The translations under genes and the position numbers were made by a program. Positions 15,085-22,322 of a DNA stretch of 36,130 bases are shown here, one piece after another; the first letter of the stretch is position 1; each line of letters begins with the position of its first letter. The stretch covers positions 1 through 36,130 of the forward strand of contig JAATGA010000317.1 in the NCBI GenBank assembly GCA_015654855.1. Direction: 5' to 3'. The notes under the pieces were generated by a model. That model searched no databases and was not told the origin of the DNA. It saw only the letters and a list, made by a program, of their open reading frames with translations. Source of the stretch: Rhodobacterales bacterium. Lineage in GTDB: Bacteria; Pseudomonadota; Alphaproteobacteria; Rhodobacterales; Rhodobacteraceae.

Positions 15085-16835
15085 GCGGCCGGACCCCAGG
15101 CCGGCGCGGGGGCCGGGGTCGGCTGGCGAACCGGTTCGGCGTCCGGCTCGGCCTGATCCTGACGCTGGCGCTGGCGCCGGTCGGGATCATCGCCTTGGTC
15201 CAGACCGCCGGACGCAACGACGAATTGCGCGCCCGAACCGAGGCCGCGCTGGCCGGCGCGACGCTGCGCGCCTCGGCCCCGAAGCTGGTCGAGATCGCCG
15301 AACTTCAGGCGGTGTCGCGCGGCCTGTCGCTTGGCCTCGATCCGCTGGCGGAGGCGGATTGCGCCGCCGTGGTGCGCGAACTGGCGGGCGAGGGCCGGCG
15401 CTATACGCTCGCCGCGATCTACAACCGGGCGGGGCAGGCGCGATGCAGTTCGACCCCGGGCTTCGCCGATGTCGCGGCCTGGCCGTTTCTGCCAGTCTTT
15501 CTTGACGGGGCGAAGCCGGCGTTGCGCCTGGTCGAGGGGGCGTCGCCGCTGCTGGTTGCCCTGACGCCGGTTTTCGACGCCGGCGGGGCCGTCTCCGGCT
15601 TCGCCGCAGTTGGACAGCGCCAGGTTCCGCCGCAGGGCGAGGCCCCTGCCGGCACGGCGCCCGAGGCCCCGGCACCGGCCGTCTTTCTGTATGACAGCGG
15701 CGGCAATATCCTCGGCTCGACCGTCGGGCGCGAGGCGATCCCCGGGTTTCTGCCGGATATGGCGACGCTGAGAGAGCATTTCCTGCTGGCCGACGGCATG
15801 TTCCCCGGGCAAAGCGAAAGCGGGACGGGACGGGTCTATTCCGCCAATACGCTGATCCCGGGCGAGATCCACGCGCTTGGCGTCTGGCCGGAACGAGCGG
15901 TGCTGACCGGGGCGCTGCACAGCGTTTCGCCCTTCCTTCTGCCGGCGCTGACCTGGGCGATCTGCCTGCTGGCTGCCTGGGCGGTGTCCGAGATGATGGT
16001 GACGCGGCACATGCGCCGCTTTCGCCGGGCGATCACCTCTTTCGCGCAGGGCGACCGCCGCGTCGGATCGCTCGCCATGGCCTCGGCCCCGACCGAGATC
16101 CGCGAGGCCGCCGACGCCTTCGAGCATATGACCGAAACCATCGTGAAGGATGAGGCCGACCTGGAAAACTCGGTCCGCGAGAAAGAGGCGCTGCTGCGCG
16201 AGGTGCATCACCGGGTCAAGAACAACCTGCAACTGATGGCCTCGATCATCAATATGCAGCTGCGCCGCACCCGGTCAGACGATGTGAAGCGCATCATCCG
16301 CCGGCTTCAGGACCGGATGCTCAGCCTCGCCACGGTGCATAACGGGCTGTTTCACACGGCGAGCATGACCGAGGTCCGGGTCGACACGCTGCTGTCCGGG
16401 ATCGTCGATCAGGTCGTGGTGTCGGGGGCGGGCGCGGGACAGAGGTTCCATGTCGAGACCGGGTTCGATCCGCTGGTCCTGTCGCCGGAACAGGTCGTGC
16501 CTCTCGCCCTGCTGCTGACCGAGGTTCTGGGTCGCGCGCTGCGATCCGCCAGGGGCGAAGAGCCGCATCTGGCCCCGTCCCTTCGCGTGACGCTGCGCGC
16601 CGAGGATGGCGGCGCCGTCCGGTTCGAGGTCGTCCATCTGCCCGCGGATGAGGGCTGCGACGAATCCGATCATGACGACGAGGCGCTCGGCACTCAGCTG
16701 ATCCACGGGTTCACCCTGCAACTGGGCGGGATCTACCGGCGCGAAGCCGACGGGCGGCACTGCGTCCAGCGGGTGGATTTCCGCCCGCAATCCGCGACGG
16801 GGCTGGCGGGAAAGCTGCCGCAGCCACAGGGCTGA
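15081..16835 (+). CDS. HisKA_2/HWE-type membrane histidine kinase (possible PhyR phosphatase)
   Basis: Sensor of the stress operon, 584 residues, starting in a 4-base overlap with ecfG. A membrane segment at about 21-41 and another at about 283-305 enclose a periplasmic sensor of roughly 240 residues. A HAMP-like linker follows, then the dimerisation helix with EVHHRVKNNLQ, where His377 is the likely phosphoacceptor. The ATP-binding domain looks degraded. The N-box, normally E-L-V-x-N-A, reads EVLGRAL (481-487) without Asn, and the D-x-G-x-G and G-L-G boxes read ADEGC and ALG. It may therefore be a weak kinase, or a phosphatase-type negative regulator as proposed for PhyP proteins. That role is inferred. 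Confidence 0.85.
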   Translation: MSGRTPGRRGGRGRLANRFGVRLGLILTLALAPVGIIALVQTAGRNDELRARTEAALAGATLRASAPKLVEIAELQAVSRGLSLGLDPLAEADCAAVVRELAGEGRRYTLAAIYNRAGQARCSSTPGFADVAAWPFLPVFLDGAKPALRLVEGASPLLVALTPVFDAGGAVSGFAAVGQRQVPPQGEAPAGTAPEAPAPAVFLYDSGGNILGSTVGREAIPGFLPDMATLREHFLLADGMFPGQSESGTGRVYSANTLIPGEIHALGVWPERAVLTGALHSVSPFLLPALTWAICLLAAWAVSEMMVTRHMRRFRRAITSFAQGDRRVGSLAMASAPTEIREAADAFEHMTETIVKDEADLENSVREKEALLREVHHRVKNNLQLMASIINMQLRRTRSDDVKRIIRRLQDRMLSLATVHNGLFHTASMTEVRVDTLLSGIVDQVVVSGAGAGQRFHVETGFDPLVLSPEQVVPLALLLTEVLGRALRSARGEEPHLAPSLRVTLRAEDGGAVRFEVVHLPADEGCDESDHDDEALGTQLIHGFTLQLGGIYRREADGRHCVQRVDFRPQSATGLAGKLPQPQG

Positions 16836-16847
16836 TCCGCCACAGCG

Positions 16848-16873
16848 GGAACCGGACACCGCCGCTACGCGTT
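16848..16873 (+). promoter_or_regulatory. EcfG-type promoter for the DUF1328 gene
   Basis: GGAAC (16848-16852), 17 bases, CGTT (16870-16873). It lies 37 bases before the ATG of the DUF1328 peptide and fits the EcfG consensus with the longer allowed spacer. Confidence 0.8.
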
Positions 16874-16910
16874 AAAGTGTGCACGTCTCAACTTCGCAGA
16901 GGAGGCCAGA

Positions 16911-17084
16911 ATGCTGGGCTGGGCACTTACTTTCCTGATCGTCGCGCTGATCGCGGGCGCATTGGGCTTTACCGGCATCGCCGGAACCTCGGTAGGGATC
17001 GCCAAGATCCTGTTCTTCGTCTTTATCATCCTGTTCGTCGTGGCGATGATAAGCCGCGCCCTGCGGGGCAAGCCGCCGGTCTGA
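16911..17084 (+). CDS. DUF1328 (UPF0391) small membrane protein
   Basis: A 57-residue peptide made almost entirely of two membrane segments (about 3-20 and 29-47), with a short basic tail ending in RALRGKPPV. It has the DUF1328 pattern, beginning [16 protein letters not shown] and containing the [11 protein letters not shown] turn. A strong Shine-Dalgarno (GAGGAGG) precedes the ATG. It has its own EcfG-type promoter, so it is probably a stress-induced gene. The molecular function of the family is not known. It was found by reading the frame directly, because it is too short for usual gene-length cut-offs. Confidence 0.88.
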   Translation: MLGWALTFLIVALIAGALGFTGIAGTSVGIAKILFFVFIILFVVAMISRALRGKPPV

Positions 17085-17109
17085 TCCGGCGGAACGCGCC
17101 ACCGGTGGT

Positions 17110-17400
17110 TTACCGGGCGCGGGATTTAAGGGGCGGGGCGCGATCTGATTTAAGGGGCGGGGCGCGATCTGCCCCGCCTGTCGTTGTGGCGTATCCGGGT
17201 TCCCGCGCATATCGGACGGGACGGACCGCGCCATCCCCCTGCGGGCGCGGCTGATGACGGCGGCCGAGTTCGCCCATCAGCGCCGCGAGCCGGTCGTTCG
17301 CCGCCTCGTCGCCGGAGATGTCGTCGCAGGGCGCGCCATAGACCCGCCGCAGGTTTTCAGCGACCGGATCGGCGATCATCGGTTTGTGAAATTCCGGCAT
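17110..17400 (-). CDS. NepR-like small protein with C-terminal DRAPPLKS duplication
   Basis: A 96-residue frame whose N-terminal part resembles NepR: VAENLRRVY (residues 14-22), a linker about five residues longer than in NepR, then DRLAALMGELGRR. The real NepR nearby reads IEDNLRKVY and DKLRDLLERLRQ. The C-terminal half is Gly/Pro/Arg-rich and ends in two identical 8-residue units, DRAPPLKS. No clear Shine-Dalgarno precedes the ATG at 17400; Met8 is an alternative start. An EcfG-like site with an 18-base spacer lies upstream. If real, it could be a second anti-sigma factor for the stress system. It may instead be an unrelated small protein. Confidence 0.5.
   Translation of the reverse strand: MPEFHKPMIADPVAENLRRVYGAPCDDISGDEAANDRLAALMGELGRRHQPRPQGDGAVRPVRYAREPGYATTTGGADRAPPLKSDRAPPLKSRAR
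17123..17170. repeat. Perfect 24-bp direct repeat, two copies
   Basis: Two identical 24-base units (17123-17146 and 17147-17170) starting GATTTAAGGGGCGGGG. In the minus-strand frame each encodes the octapeptide DRAPPLKS. The second copy also pairs with the following GCCCCGCC (17171-17178) to form an 8-bp stem with a 7-base loop, which could act as a 3' hairpin for the DUF1328 transcript. Confidence 0.9.
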
Positions 17401-17440
17401 GGGGCAAGCTTTCGGCGATGCGTTGATCTGCGATCCGGGA

Positions 17441-17467
17441 AACGCGCCAACCCGCCGGACAGGTTCC
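17441..17467 (-). promoter_or_regulatory. EcfG-like site with long spacer upstream of the NepR-like gene
   Basis: On the minus strand GGAAC (17467-17463) and CGTT (17444-17441) are separated by 18 bases, one or two more than the usual 16-17. It lies about 40 bases before the ATG of the NepR-like gene. It is suggestive because of its place, but the spacer is not optimal. Confidence 0.4.
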
Positions 17468-17512
17468 GCCGAAACGCCGGCTTTTCATCGACTGTGACGG
17501 AATAACAACAGG

Positions 17513-18202
17513 TCACAGCCCGACGTAGTGGCGGAACTGCGGCGCATCGGGGCTCAGCGGGCCGGTCACCTCTGCCACCCGGCCCTGCTCCATGAAGACC
17601 ACGCGGTCGGCGATGCGGATCACCGCCCGGGTTCGCTGTTCTACCAGGACCACCGCGACGCCCCTGCCGCGCAATTCGGTCACCACCTCGCGGATCAGCG
17701 CGATCATGCCGGGCTGCAACCCCTCCGTCGGCTCGTCGAGCAGCAGGACGCGCGGGTCGAGGCACAGGGCGCGGGCGATGGCCAGCATCTGCTGCTCCCC
17801 GCCCGAAAGCGTGGCCGAGGTCTGGTCCAGCCTTTCCCGCAGGCGCGGGAAGAGGGCGAGCACCCGCTCCCGCAGGGCGGGGTCGCCCTTGCGGACCAGG
17901 AGGCCGACATCGAGGTTTTCCGCCACCGTCATCGGGCCGAACAGCCGCCGGCCCTGCGGCACCCAGGCGATGCCCTCGCCCGGGATGCGATGCGCGGAAA
18001 GGGCTGCGATGTCGCGCCCGTCGAGCAGGATGCGTCCCGCAGTCGCCGGCACCAGGCCCATGACGCATTTCAACAGCGTCGACTTGCCCGCGCCGTTGCG
18101 GCCCATGACGCAGGTGATCTCGCCCGCCCGCGCCTCGAAAGCCACGTCGCGCAACACGGTGACCGGGCCGTATCCGGCGGATACACCCTCAAGCCGCAGC
18201 AT
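17513..18202 (-). CDS. Branched-chain amino acid-type ABC importer, ATPase (LivF-like)
   Basis: Second ATP-binding subunit of the importer, 229 residues, cytoplasmic. The Walker A is GRNGAGKST, the ABC signature is LSGGEQQMLA and the Walker B is VLLLDEPTEGLQP; the last of these, with EGLQP, is typical of LivF. The ATG at 18202 is preceded by GGGGGGTG, and the gene overlaps livG by 14 bases. An in-frame start 12 codons earlier exists but lacks comparable support. It is the last gene of the five-gene importer operon. Confidence 0.9.
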   Translation of the reverse strand: MLRLEGVSAGYGPVTVLRDVAFEARAGEITCVMGRNGAGKSTLLKCVMGLVPATAGRILLDGRDIAALSAHRIPGEGIAWVPQGRRLFGPMTVAENLDVGLLVRKGDPALRERVLALFPRLRERLDQTSATLSGGEQQMLAIARALCLDPRVLLLDEPTEGLQPGMIALIREVVTELRGRGVAVVLVEQRTRAVIRIADRVVFMEQGRVAEVTGPLSPDAPQFRHYVGL

Positions 18203-18881
18203 CGTCACCCCCCAGATAGGCCGCCTGCACCGCCGCATCGGCGCGAATCTCCGCCGGCGTGCCGCGCGCCAGAACCCGGCCGAAATCCAGCACGGTGATC
18301 CGGTCGGCCAGATCCATCACCACATCCATATTGTGCTCGATCAGCAGCACCGTCGTCGCCGGAGTGATCTGGCGGACCAGGGCCCTGAACCCCGCGACCT
18401 CGCCCTCCGACAGGCCTTGCGTCGGCTCGTCGAGGATCAGGACGCGGGGCTTCAGCGCAAGGCCCATCGCCACCTCCAGCAGGCGCTGATGGCCATAGGA
18501 CAGGCTGCCCGCCACCTGCTCCGCCCGGTCGGCAAGGCCCACGCGCGCCAGGTCTTCGATGCCGCCGCGCGCGAGATCGACGTTTTCGGCCACCGTCAGC
18601 CGGGGATAGATCGAGGTGATCTGGAACGTATAGGCGATGCCCTTTCGAACCCGGCGATGCGCGGGCAGATGCACGATTTCCTCGCCGCCCAGCAGGATCG
18701 AACCGGCATCCGCCGCGATCCGGCCCGACAGCAGACCGACGAGCGTAGTCTTGCCCGCGCCGTTCGGCCCGATCAGGGCATGGACTTCGCCCGTCCGCAA
18801 TGCGATGTCGACGCCATCGACGGCGCGCACCCCGCCGAAATGCCGGTTGAGGCCCCGCGCCTCCAGGATCAGGGCAGCCAT
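18189..18881 (-). CDS. Branched-chain amino acid-type ABC importer, ATPase (LivG-like)
   Basis: First ATP-binding subunit, 230 residues. The Walker A is GPNGAGKTT, the signature region is SYGHQRLLEVAM and the Walker B is VLILDEPTQGLSEGE. The N-terminal LNRHFGGVRAVDGVD is characteristic of LivG. The ATG at 18881 overlaps the end of livM by 13 bases and has AAGGTGGG upstream; a GTG three codons earlier is possible. Confidence 0.9.
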   Translation of the reverse strand: MAALILEARGLNRHFGGVRAVDGVDIALRTGEVHALIGPNGAGKTTLVGLLSGRIAADAGSILLGGEEIVHLPAHRRVRKGIAYTFQITSIYPRLTVAENVDLARGGIEDLARVGLADRAEQVAGSLSYGHQRLLEVAMGLALKPRVLILDEPTQGLSEGEVAGFRALVRQITPATTVLLIEHNMDVVMDLADRITVLDFGRVLARGTPAEIRADAAVQAAYLGGDDAAA

Positions 18882-19807
18882 TTCGCCCACCTTTCCCGGA
18901 TCAGCCCCAGCATTCCCCTGGGCGCGAACAGCGTCAGCGCCACCAGCGCGACGCCCACCACCATCAGCCAGGCACTGGTCAGGCCCGAGGCGATGTCGGT
19001 CAGCCAGAACATCACCGCCGTGCCGACCAGCGGACCCAGCACCGTGCCCGCCCCTCCGGTCAGCACGTAGAGCAGCGGCAGGATCGAATACTGGATGCCG
19101 GCGAAACTCGCCCCCGCATAGCCGAACAGCAACGCATAGGCGGCCCCCGCCAGGCCCGCGTAAAGGCCCGAGATCGCCAGCGCCGTCAGCTTCACCGCAT
19201 AGGGGTTGTAGCCCAGCATCCGGCTGCGCTCCTCATTCTCGCGCATGGCGACCATGATCCGGCCGAAGCGCGAGCGGACGAGCGCGAGGCAGGCAAGCAT
19301 GGCTGCCGAGAACAGCAAAAGCGCGGTCATGTAACGCATCCTGTCACCCGACAGCGCGAAGCCGAACAGGCTGCGCGCGGTGGCGGGAACCGGAAAGCCG
19401 TCGTTGCCGCGCGTGTATTCGGCGAAGTAAAGAATCGTTAAATATCCGGCCTGGGCGAACATCAGCGTCACGATCATGAAGCTGACCCCGGCGGTCCGCA
19501 GCGCCAGCAGCCCCGCCGCTCCGGCAAGCGCCCCTCCGGCCAGCAGGCCCAGGATCAGCGCCGTCCCGCCGCCCACGCCGAAATGCAGCGCCGGCAGCCC
19601 CGCGCCATACATCCCGGCGGCGAAGAACAGCGCGTGACCGAGGCTCAGCAGGCCCGTGTAGCCAAAGGCGATGTTGTAGCCCATGGCAAAGACCGCCAGC
19701 ACCATGATCCGCGCAAGGCTCGTGACGTGATAGGACGGCAGCACGAACTGCGCCGCGAAAAGTGCTGCCAGCACGGCCAGATGCAGGGCAAGGATGCGGG
19801 CCGTCAC
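18869..19807 (-). CDS. Branched-chain amino acid-type ABC importer, permease (LivM-like)
   Basis: Inner-membrane permease subunit of 312 residues with many hydrophobic segments. The family landmarks GYNIAFGYTGLLSLGHALFF near the N-terminus and RFGRIMVAMRENEERSRMLG in the cytoplasmic coupling region are visible. Translation starts at a GTG overlapping the livH stop by 4 bases (GTGA). Confidence 0.9.
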   Translation of the reverse strand: MTARILALHLAVLAALFAAQFVLPSYHVTSLARIMVLAVFAMGYNIAFGYTGLLSLGHALFFAAGMYGAGLPALHFGVGGGTALILGLLAGGALAGAAGLLALRTAGVSFMIVTLMFAQAGYLTILYFAEYTRGNDGFPVPATARSLFGFALSGDRMRYMTALLLFSAAMLACLALVRSRFGRIMVAMRENEERSRMLGYNPYAVKLTALAISGLYAGLAGAAYALLFGYAGASFAGIQYSILPLLYVLTGGAGTVLGPLVGTAVMFWLTDIASGLTSAWLMVVGVALVALTLFAPRGMLGLIRERWAKWLP

Positions 19808-20682
19808 GCCTTCGCTCCGAACAGACCCTGCGGGCGGAAGACCAGCACCAGCGCCACCAGCAGCGTCGCGAGGATCTTGGCAAGCGTCGCGGTGTAGAAC
19901 ATCGCGATCACCCCGTCCGACAACCCGATCACCAGCGCCGCGACCAGGGTGCCGCGGATGCTGCCAAGCCCGCCGATGATCACCACGATGAACGACAGGA
20001 GCAGCGGATCGCCCCCCATCAGGTAATGCGCCTGCTGGATCGGCACCACCAGCACCGCGCCCAGCGCGGCAAGCCCGGCGCCAAGACCGAAGACCAGGGC
20101 ATAGACCTTATCCGTGTCGATGCCGAAGGCGCGCGCCGTATCCCGGTCGATCTGCGTCGCCCGCATGATCAGCCCGGCCCGCGTGCGCGTCATCAGGAAC
20201 CAGACCGCCAGCAGAATCGCCCCCGCCGCCAGGATCACAAAGACCTTGTAGCCCGACCAGCCGAACCAGGGCAGTTGCAGGCGCAGTTCGAACGGGGCCG
20301 GCACCGGGCGGGCATCGGGGCCGAACAGGCTGAGCGCCGCCTGTTGCAGGATATAGAGCAGGCCGATGGTGGCGACGATGGTCGCCTCGGGTTCGTAGTT
20401 CAGCCGGCGCAGCACCAGCCGGTCAGCCAGAACCGCGATTGCCGCGACCACCAGCGGAGCGACGACCAGCGCCACGGCAAAGTTCATCCACGCCGCCCCG
20501 CCGAGGTGATCGGCGACGAACCAGGCGATCACCGCGCCCAGCATGAAGAATTCGCCATGCGCGACGTTCACCACCCGCATCGTGCCGAAGACCAGCGACA
20601 GGCCGACCGCCGTCAGGGCAAGGACGGCGGCCATCACCATGCCCTCCATCAGGGCCAGAAGCAGGAAGGGTCCGAAGGACAA
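19804..20682 (-). CDS. Branched-chain amino acid-type ABC importer, permease (LivH-like)
   Basis: Inner-membrane permease subunit, 292 residues, the usual LivH length. It shows the motif GLSLVFGTMRVVNVAHGEF near the N-terminus and the coupling segment TRAGLIMRATQIDRDTARAFG. I placed the start at a TTG with GGGAG 6 bases before it; ATG codons 11-16 codons later are alternatives. It is separated from the binding-protein gene by 98 bases that hold a strong stem-loop. Confidence 0.88.
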   Translation of the reverse strand: MSFGPFLLLALMEGMVMAAVLALTAVGLSLVFGTMRVVNVAHGEFFMLGAVIAWFVADHLGGAAWMNFAVALVVAPLVVAAIAVLADRLVLRRLNYEPEATIVATIGLLYILQQAALSLFGPDARPVPAPFELRLQLPWFGWSGYKVFVILAAGAILLAVWFLMTRTRAGLIMRATQIDRDTARAFGIDTDKVYALVFGLGAGLAALGAVLVVPIQQAHYLMGGDPLLLSFIVVIIGGLGSIRGTLVAALVIGLSDGVIAMFYTATLAKILATLLVALVLVFRPQGLFGAKA

Positions 20683-20705
20683 GCAACGCTCCCGTCAGGG
20701 GATTA

Positions 20706-20731
20706 TTCCGGGCGGGAATGCCCGCCCGGAA
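20706..20731 (-). terminator. Intercistronic stem-loop between binding protein and permease genes
   Basis: TTCCGGGCGGG and CCCGCCCGGAA form a perfect 11-bp stem with a tetraloop. It lies inside the importer operon, just after the binding-protein gene. It lacks a T tract, so it more likely stabilises the upstream mRNA or causes partial termination, which would give more binding protein than permease. Confidence 0.6.
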
Positions 20732-20780
20732 TGTGAACAGATGTTTTGTTATGCGGGTGCCGAACAGGCCGGAGCCCTGT

Positions 20781-22073
20781 TCAGAAGGATTGCGTCGTGT
20801 AATCCACCTGGTCGGGATAAAGCCCGTCCCCGATCGTGGTGCGATGCACGCGGATCAGTTTGCCATCCGTCACCTTCGAGATGTTCTGGATGCCGAATGC
20901 CTGGTGAGTCTTGCCGTTGAAGATCTTTTCGCCCTGCGGATGTTCGCGGCCGAAATCGAAGGCGGTCATCGCCTCGATCGCCTCGACGAACTTCTGCCGG
21001 TCGGCGGTGGTCTGATAGCCCGAAGCCTCGATCCCGGCCTTGATGACGAACAGCGTCTCCCATACCGAGAACATATGGGCATAGGTCGACACGTCTTTCG
21101 GATCGGCCAGCGAGGCGCCGTTGTCATCGACCCCCACCGCCGCGCGGTAGAAGGTTTCGGCATCAGTCGCGTCGGCCTGCTTATACCGGCACTGACCTTC
21201 CCAGAAATGCGTGCCTTCGAGAAAGCCCAGCCCCGGCGCAGTCATATCCACACCTTCCAGCGAGTCGATGAAGCCAAAGATCTCGGGCCGCGCGCCGGTG
21301 CCGTAGAACTCCCCCAACTCCTTGACGAAGGTCAGGACCGAGGGGCCGATCATCACATGATAGATCACCTCGGTCTCGCGCGGGATCTGCGCGAAATAGC
21401 GGGTGAAGCTGGTTTCGGTCGCAGGAATGCCGATCTTCGCGATCACCTCGCCGCCCTGCGCCTTGATCGCAGGTTCAAAGCTGTCGCGGTGATCATGGCC
21501 GAAAGCATAGTCGGGATAGATCATCGTGATCTTTTTCCCGAGGTTTTGCGCAACCCAGGGCGCCATCGCCTGAACCTGGGACCGGACATCGGTGATCCCC
21601 GGTTGCAGGGTCCAGCGGTTGGTCAGGCCCGAGGCAACGTGGTTGCCTTCGGAACAGACCAGATAGGGCACTTTCAACTCGCCCGCGCGAGGAGCGGAAC
21701 CGATGACGACATGGCTGAACAGCGGTCCGAAGATCAGATCGACCTTGTGCTGGCTGACCAGCTTCTCGACCACCTCGGCGCCGCGCTTGGGGTCGGTGCC
21801 GTCATCCTCGAACACGATCTCGACCGCGCGACCGGCAATTCCGCCGCCCTCATTCACCACCTTCAGCGCGGAATTGGCCACGCGCTCATACCAGCGGCCA
21901 TAGGAAGCCCCGATCCCGGTGCGATGGACCTGAAAGCCCAGCTTCAGCGGAGCGGCCTGCGCCTGGACATAGCCCGGCATCGCGGCCGAAGCGATCAGCC
22001 CTGCACCGATTCCCTTCACCACCTTTCGCCGCGTAAGAACGGTCTGATCCGGTGTTGTGATCGTTCTGGTCAT
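20781..22073 (-). CDS. Periplasmic substrate-binding protein of the LivK/type-1 family
   Basis: Receptor of the importer, 430 residues. The N-terminus carries a twin-arginine signal (TRRKVVKGIGAG, hydrophobic stretch, AQA cleavage site near residue 40), so export by Tat is likely. The mature part has the periplasmic binding protein type-1 fold (LKLGFQVHRTGIGASYG, VEIVFEDDGTDP, LIFGPLFSHVV). The ATG at 22073 has GGAGGAG 8 bases upstream. The substrate cannot be read from sequence. The divergent flavin demethylase suggests a methylated amino acid or amine. Confidence 0.9.
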   Translation of the reverse strand: MTRTITTPDQTVLTRRKVVKGIGAGLIASAAMPGYVQAQAAPLKLGFQVHRTGIGASYGRWYERVANSALKVVNEGGGIAGRAVEIVFEDDGTDPKRGAEVVEKLVSQHKVDLIFGPLFSHVVIGSAPRAGELKVPYLVCSEGNHVASGLTNRWTLQPGITDVRSQVQAMAPWVAQNLGKKITMIYPDYAFGHDHRDSFEPAIKAQGGEVIAKIGIPATETSFTRYFAQIPRETEVIYHVMIGPSVLTFVKELGEFYGTGARPEIFGFIDSLEGVDMTAPGLGFLEGTHFWEGQCRYKQADATDAETFYRAAVGVDDNGASLADPKDVSTYAHMFSVWETLFVIKAGIEASGYQTTADRQKFVEAIEAMTAFDFGREHPQGEKIFNGKTHQAFGIQNISKVTDGKLIRVHRTTIGDGLYPDQVDYTTQSF

Positions 22074-22174
22074 GCGCTTTCTCCTCCGCCCTGCTGCGGT
22101 TGCGCCGTTGAAAGCGAAAAAAACCGACAGGTTCAACGCATTTCTTGAGCATTTGCGTCTTCTTTTCCAACCAA

Positions 22175-22193
22175 ATGGTCAAGAACCGACCAT
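22175..22193. promoter_or_regulatory. 6-7-6 inverted repeat in the importer/demethylase divergent promoter
   Basis: ATGGTC (22175-22180), seven bases, GACCAT (22188-22193), a perfect dyad between the divergent importer and flavoenzyme operons. It could serve one regulator for both directions. No regulator gene is adjacent, so the protein is unknown. Confidence 0.4.
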
Positions 22194-22322
22194 GATTTCA
22201 GCGATTGCGGCGGTTTTTTCGCATCGGAATCGCAAAACCCGACACCTATGTCGAGTTTATGCTTTCGCGAGGACAAATCCCAAGCTTAGCTTCGGATTCG
22301 TGCCAGCACGGAGCCGCCCGCC

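Noticed and set aside
17123-17170. The 24-bp direct repeat as a CRISPR or attachment site
   Set aside because: There are only two copies without spacers, no cas or integrase gene, and the unit is an exact 8-codon duplication in a reading frame.
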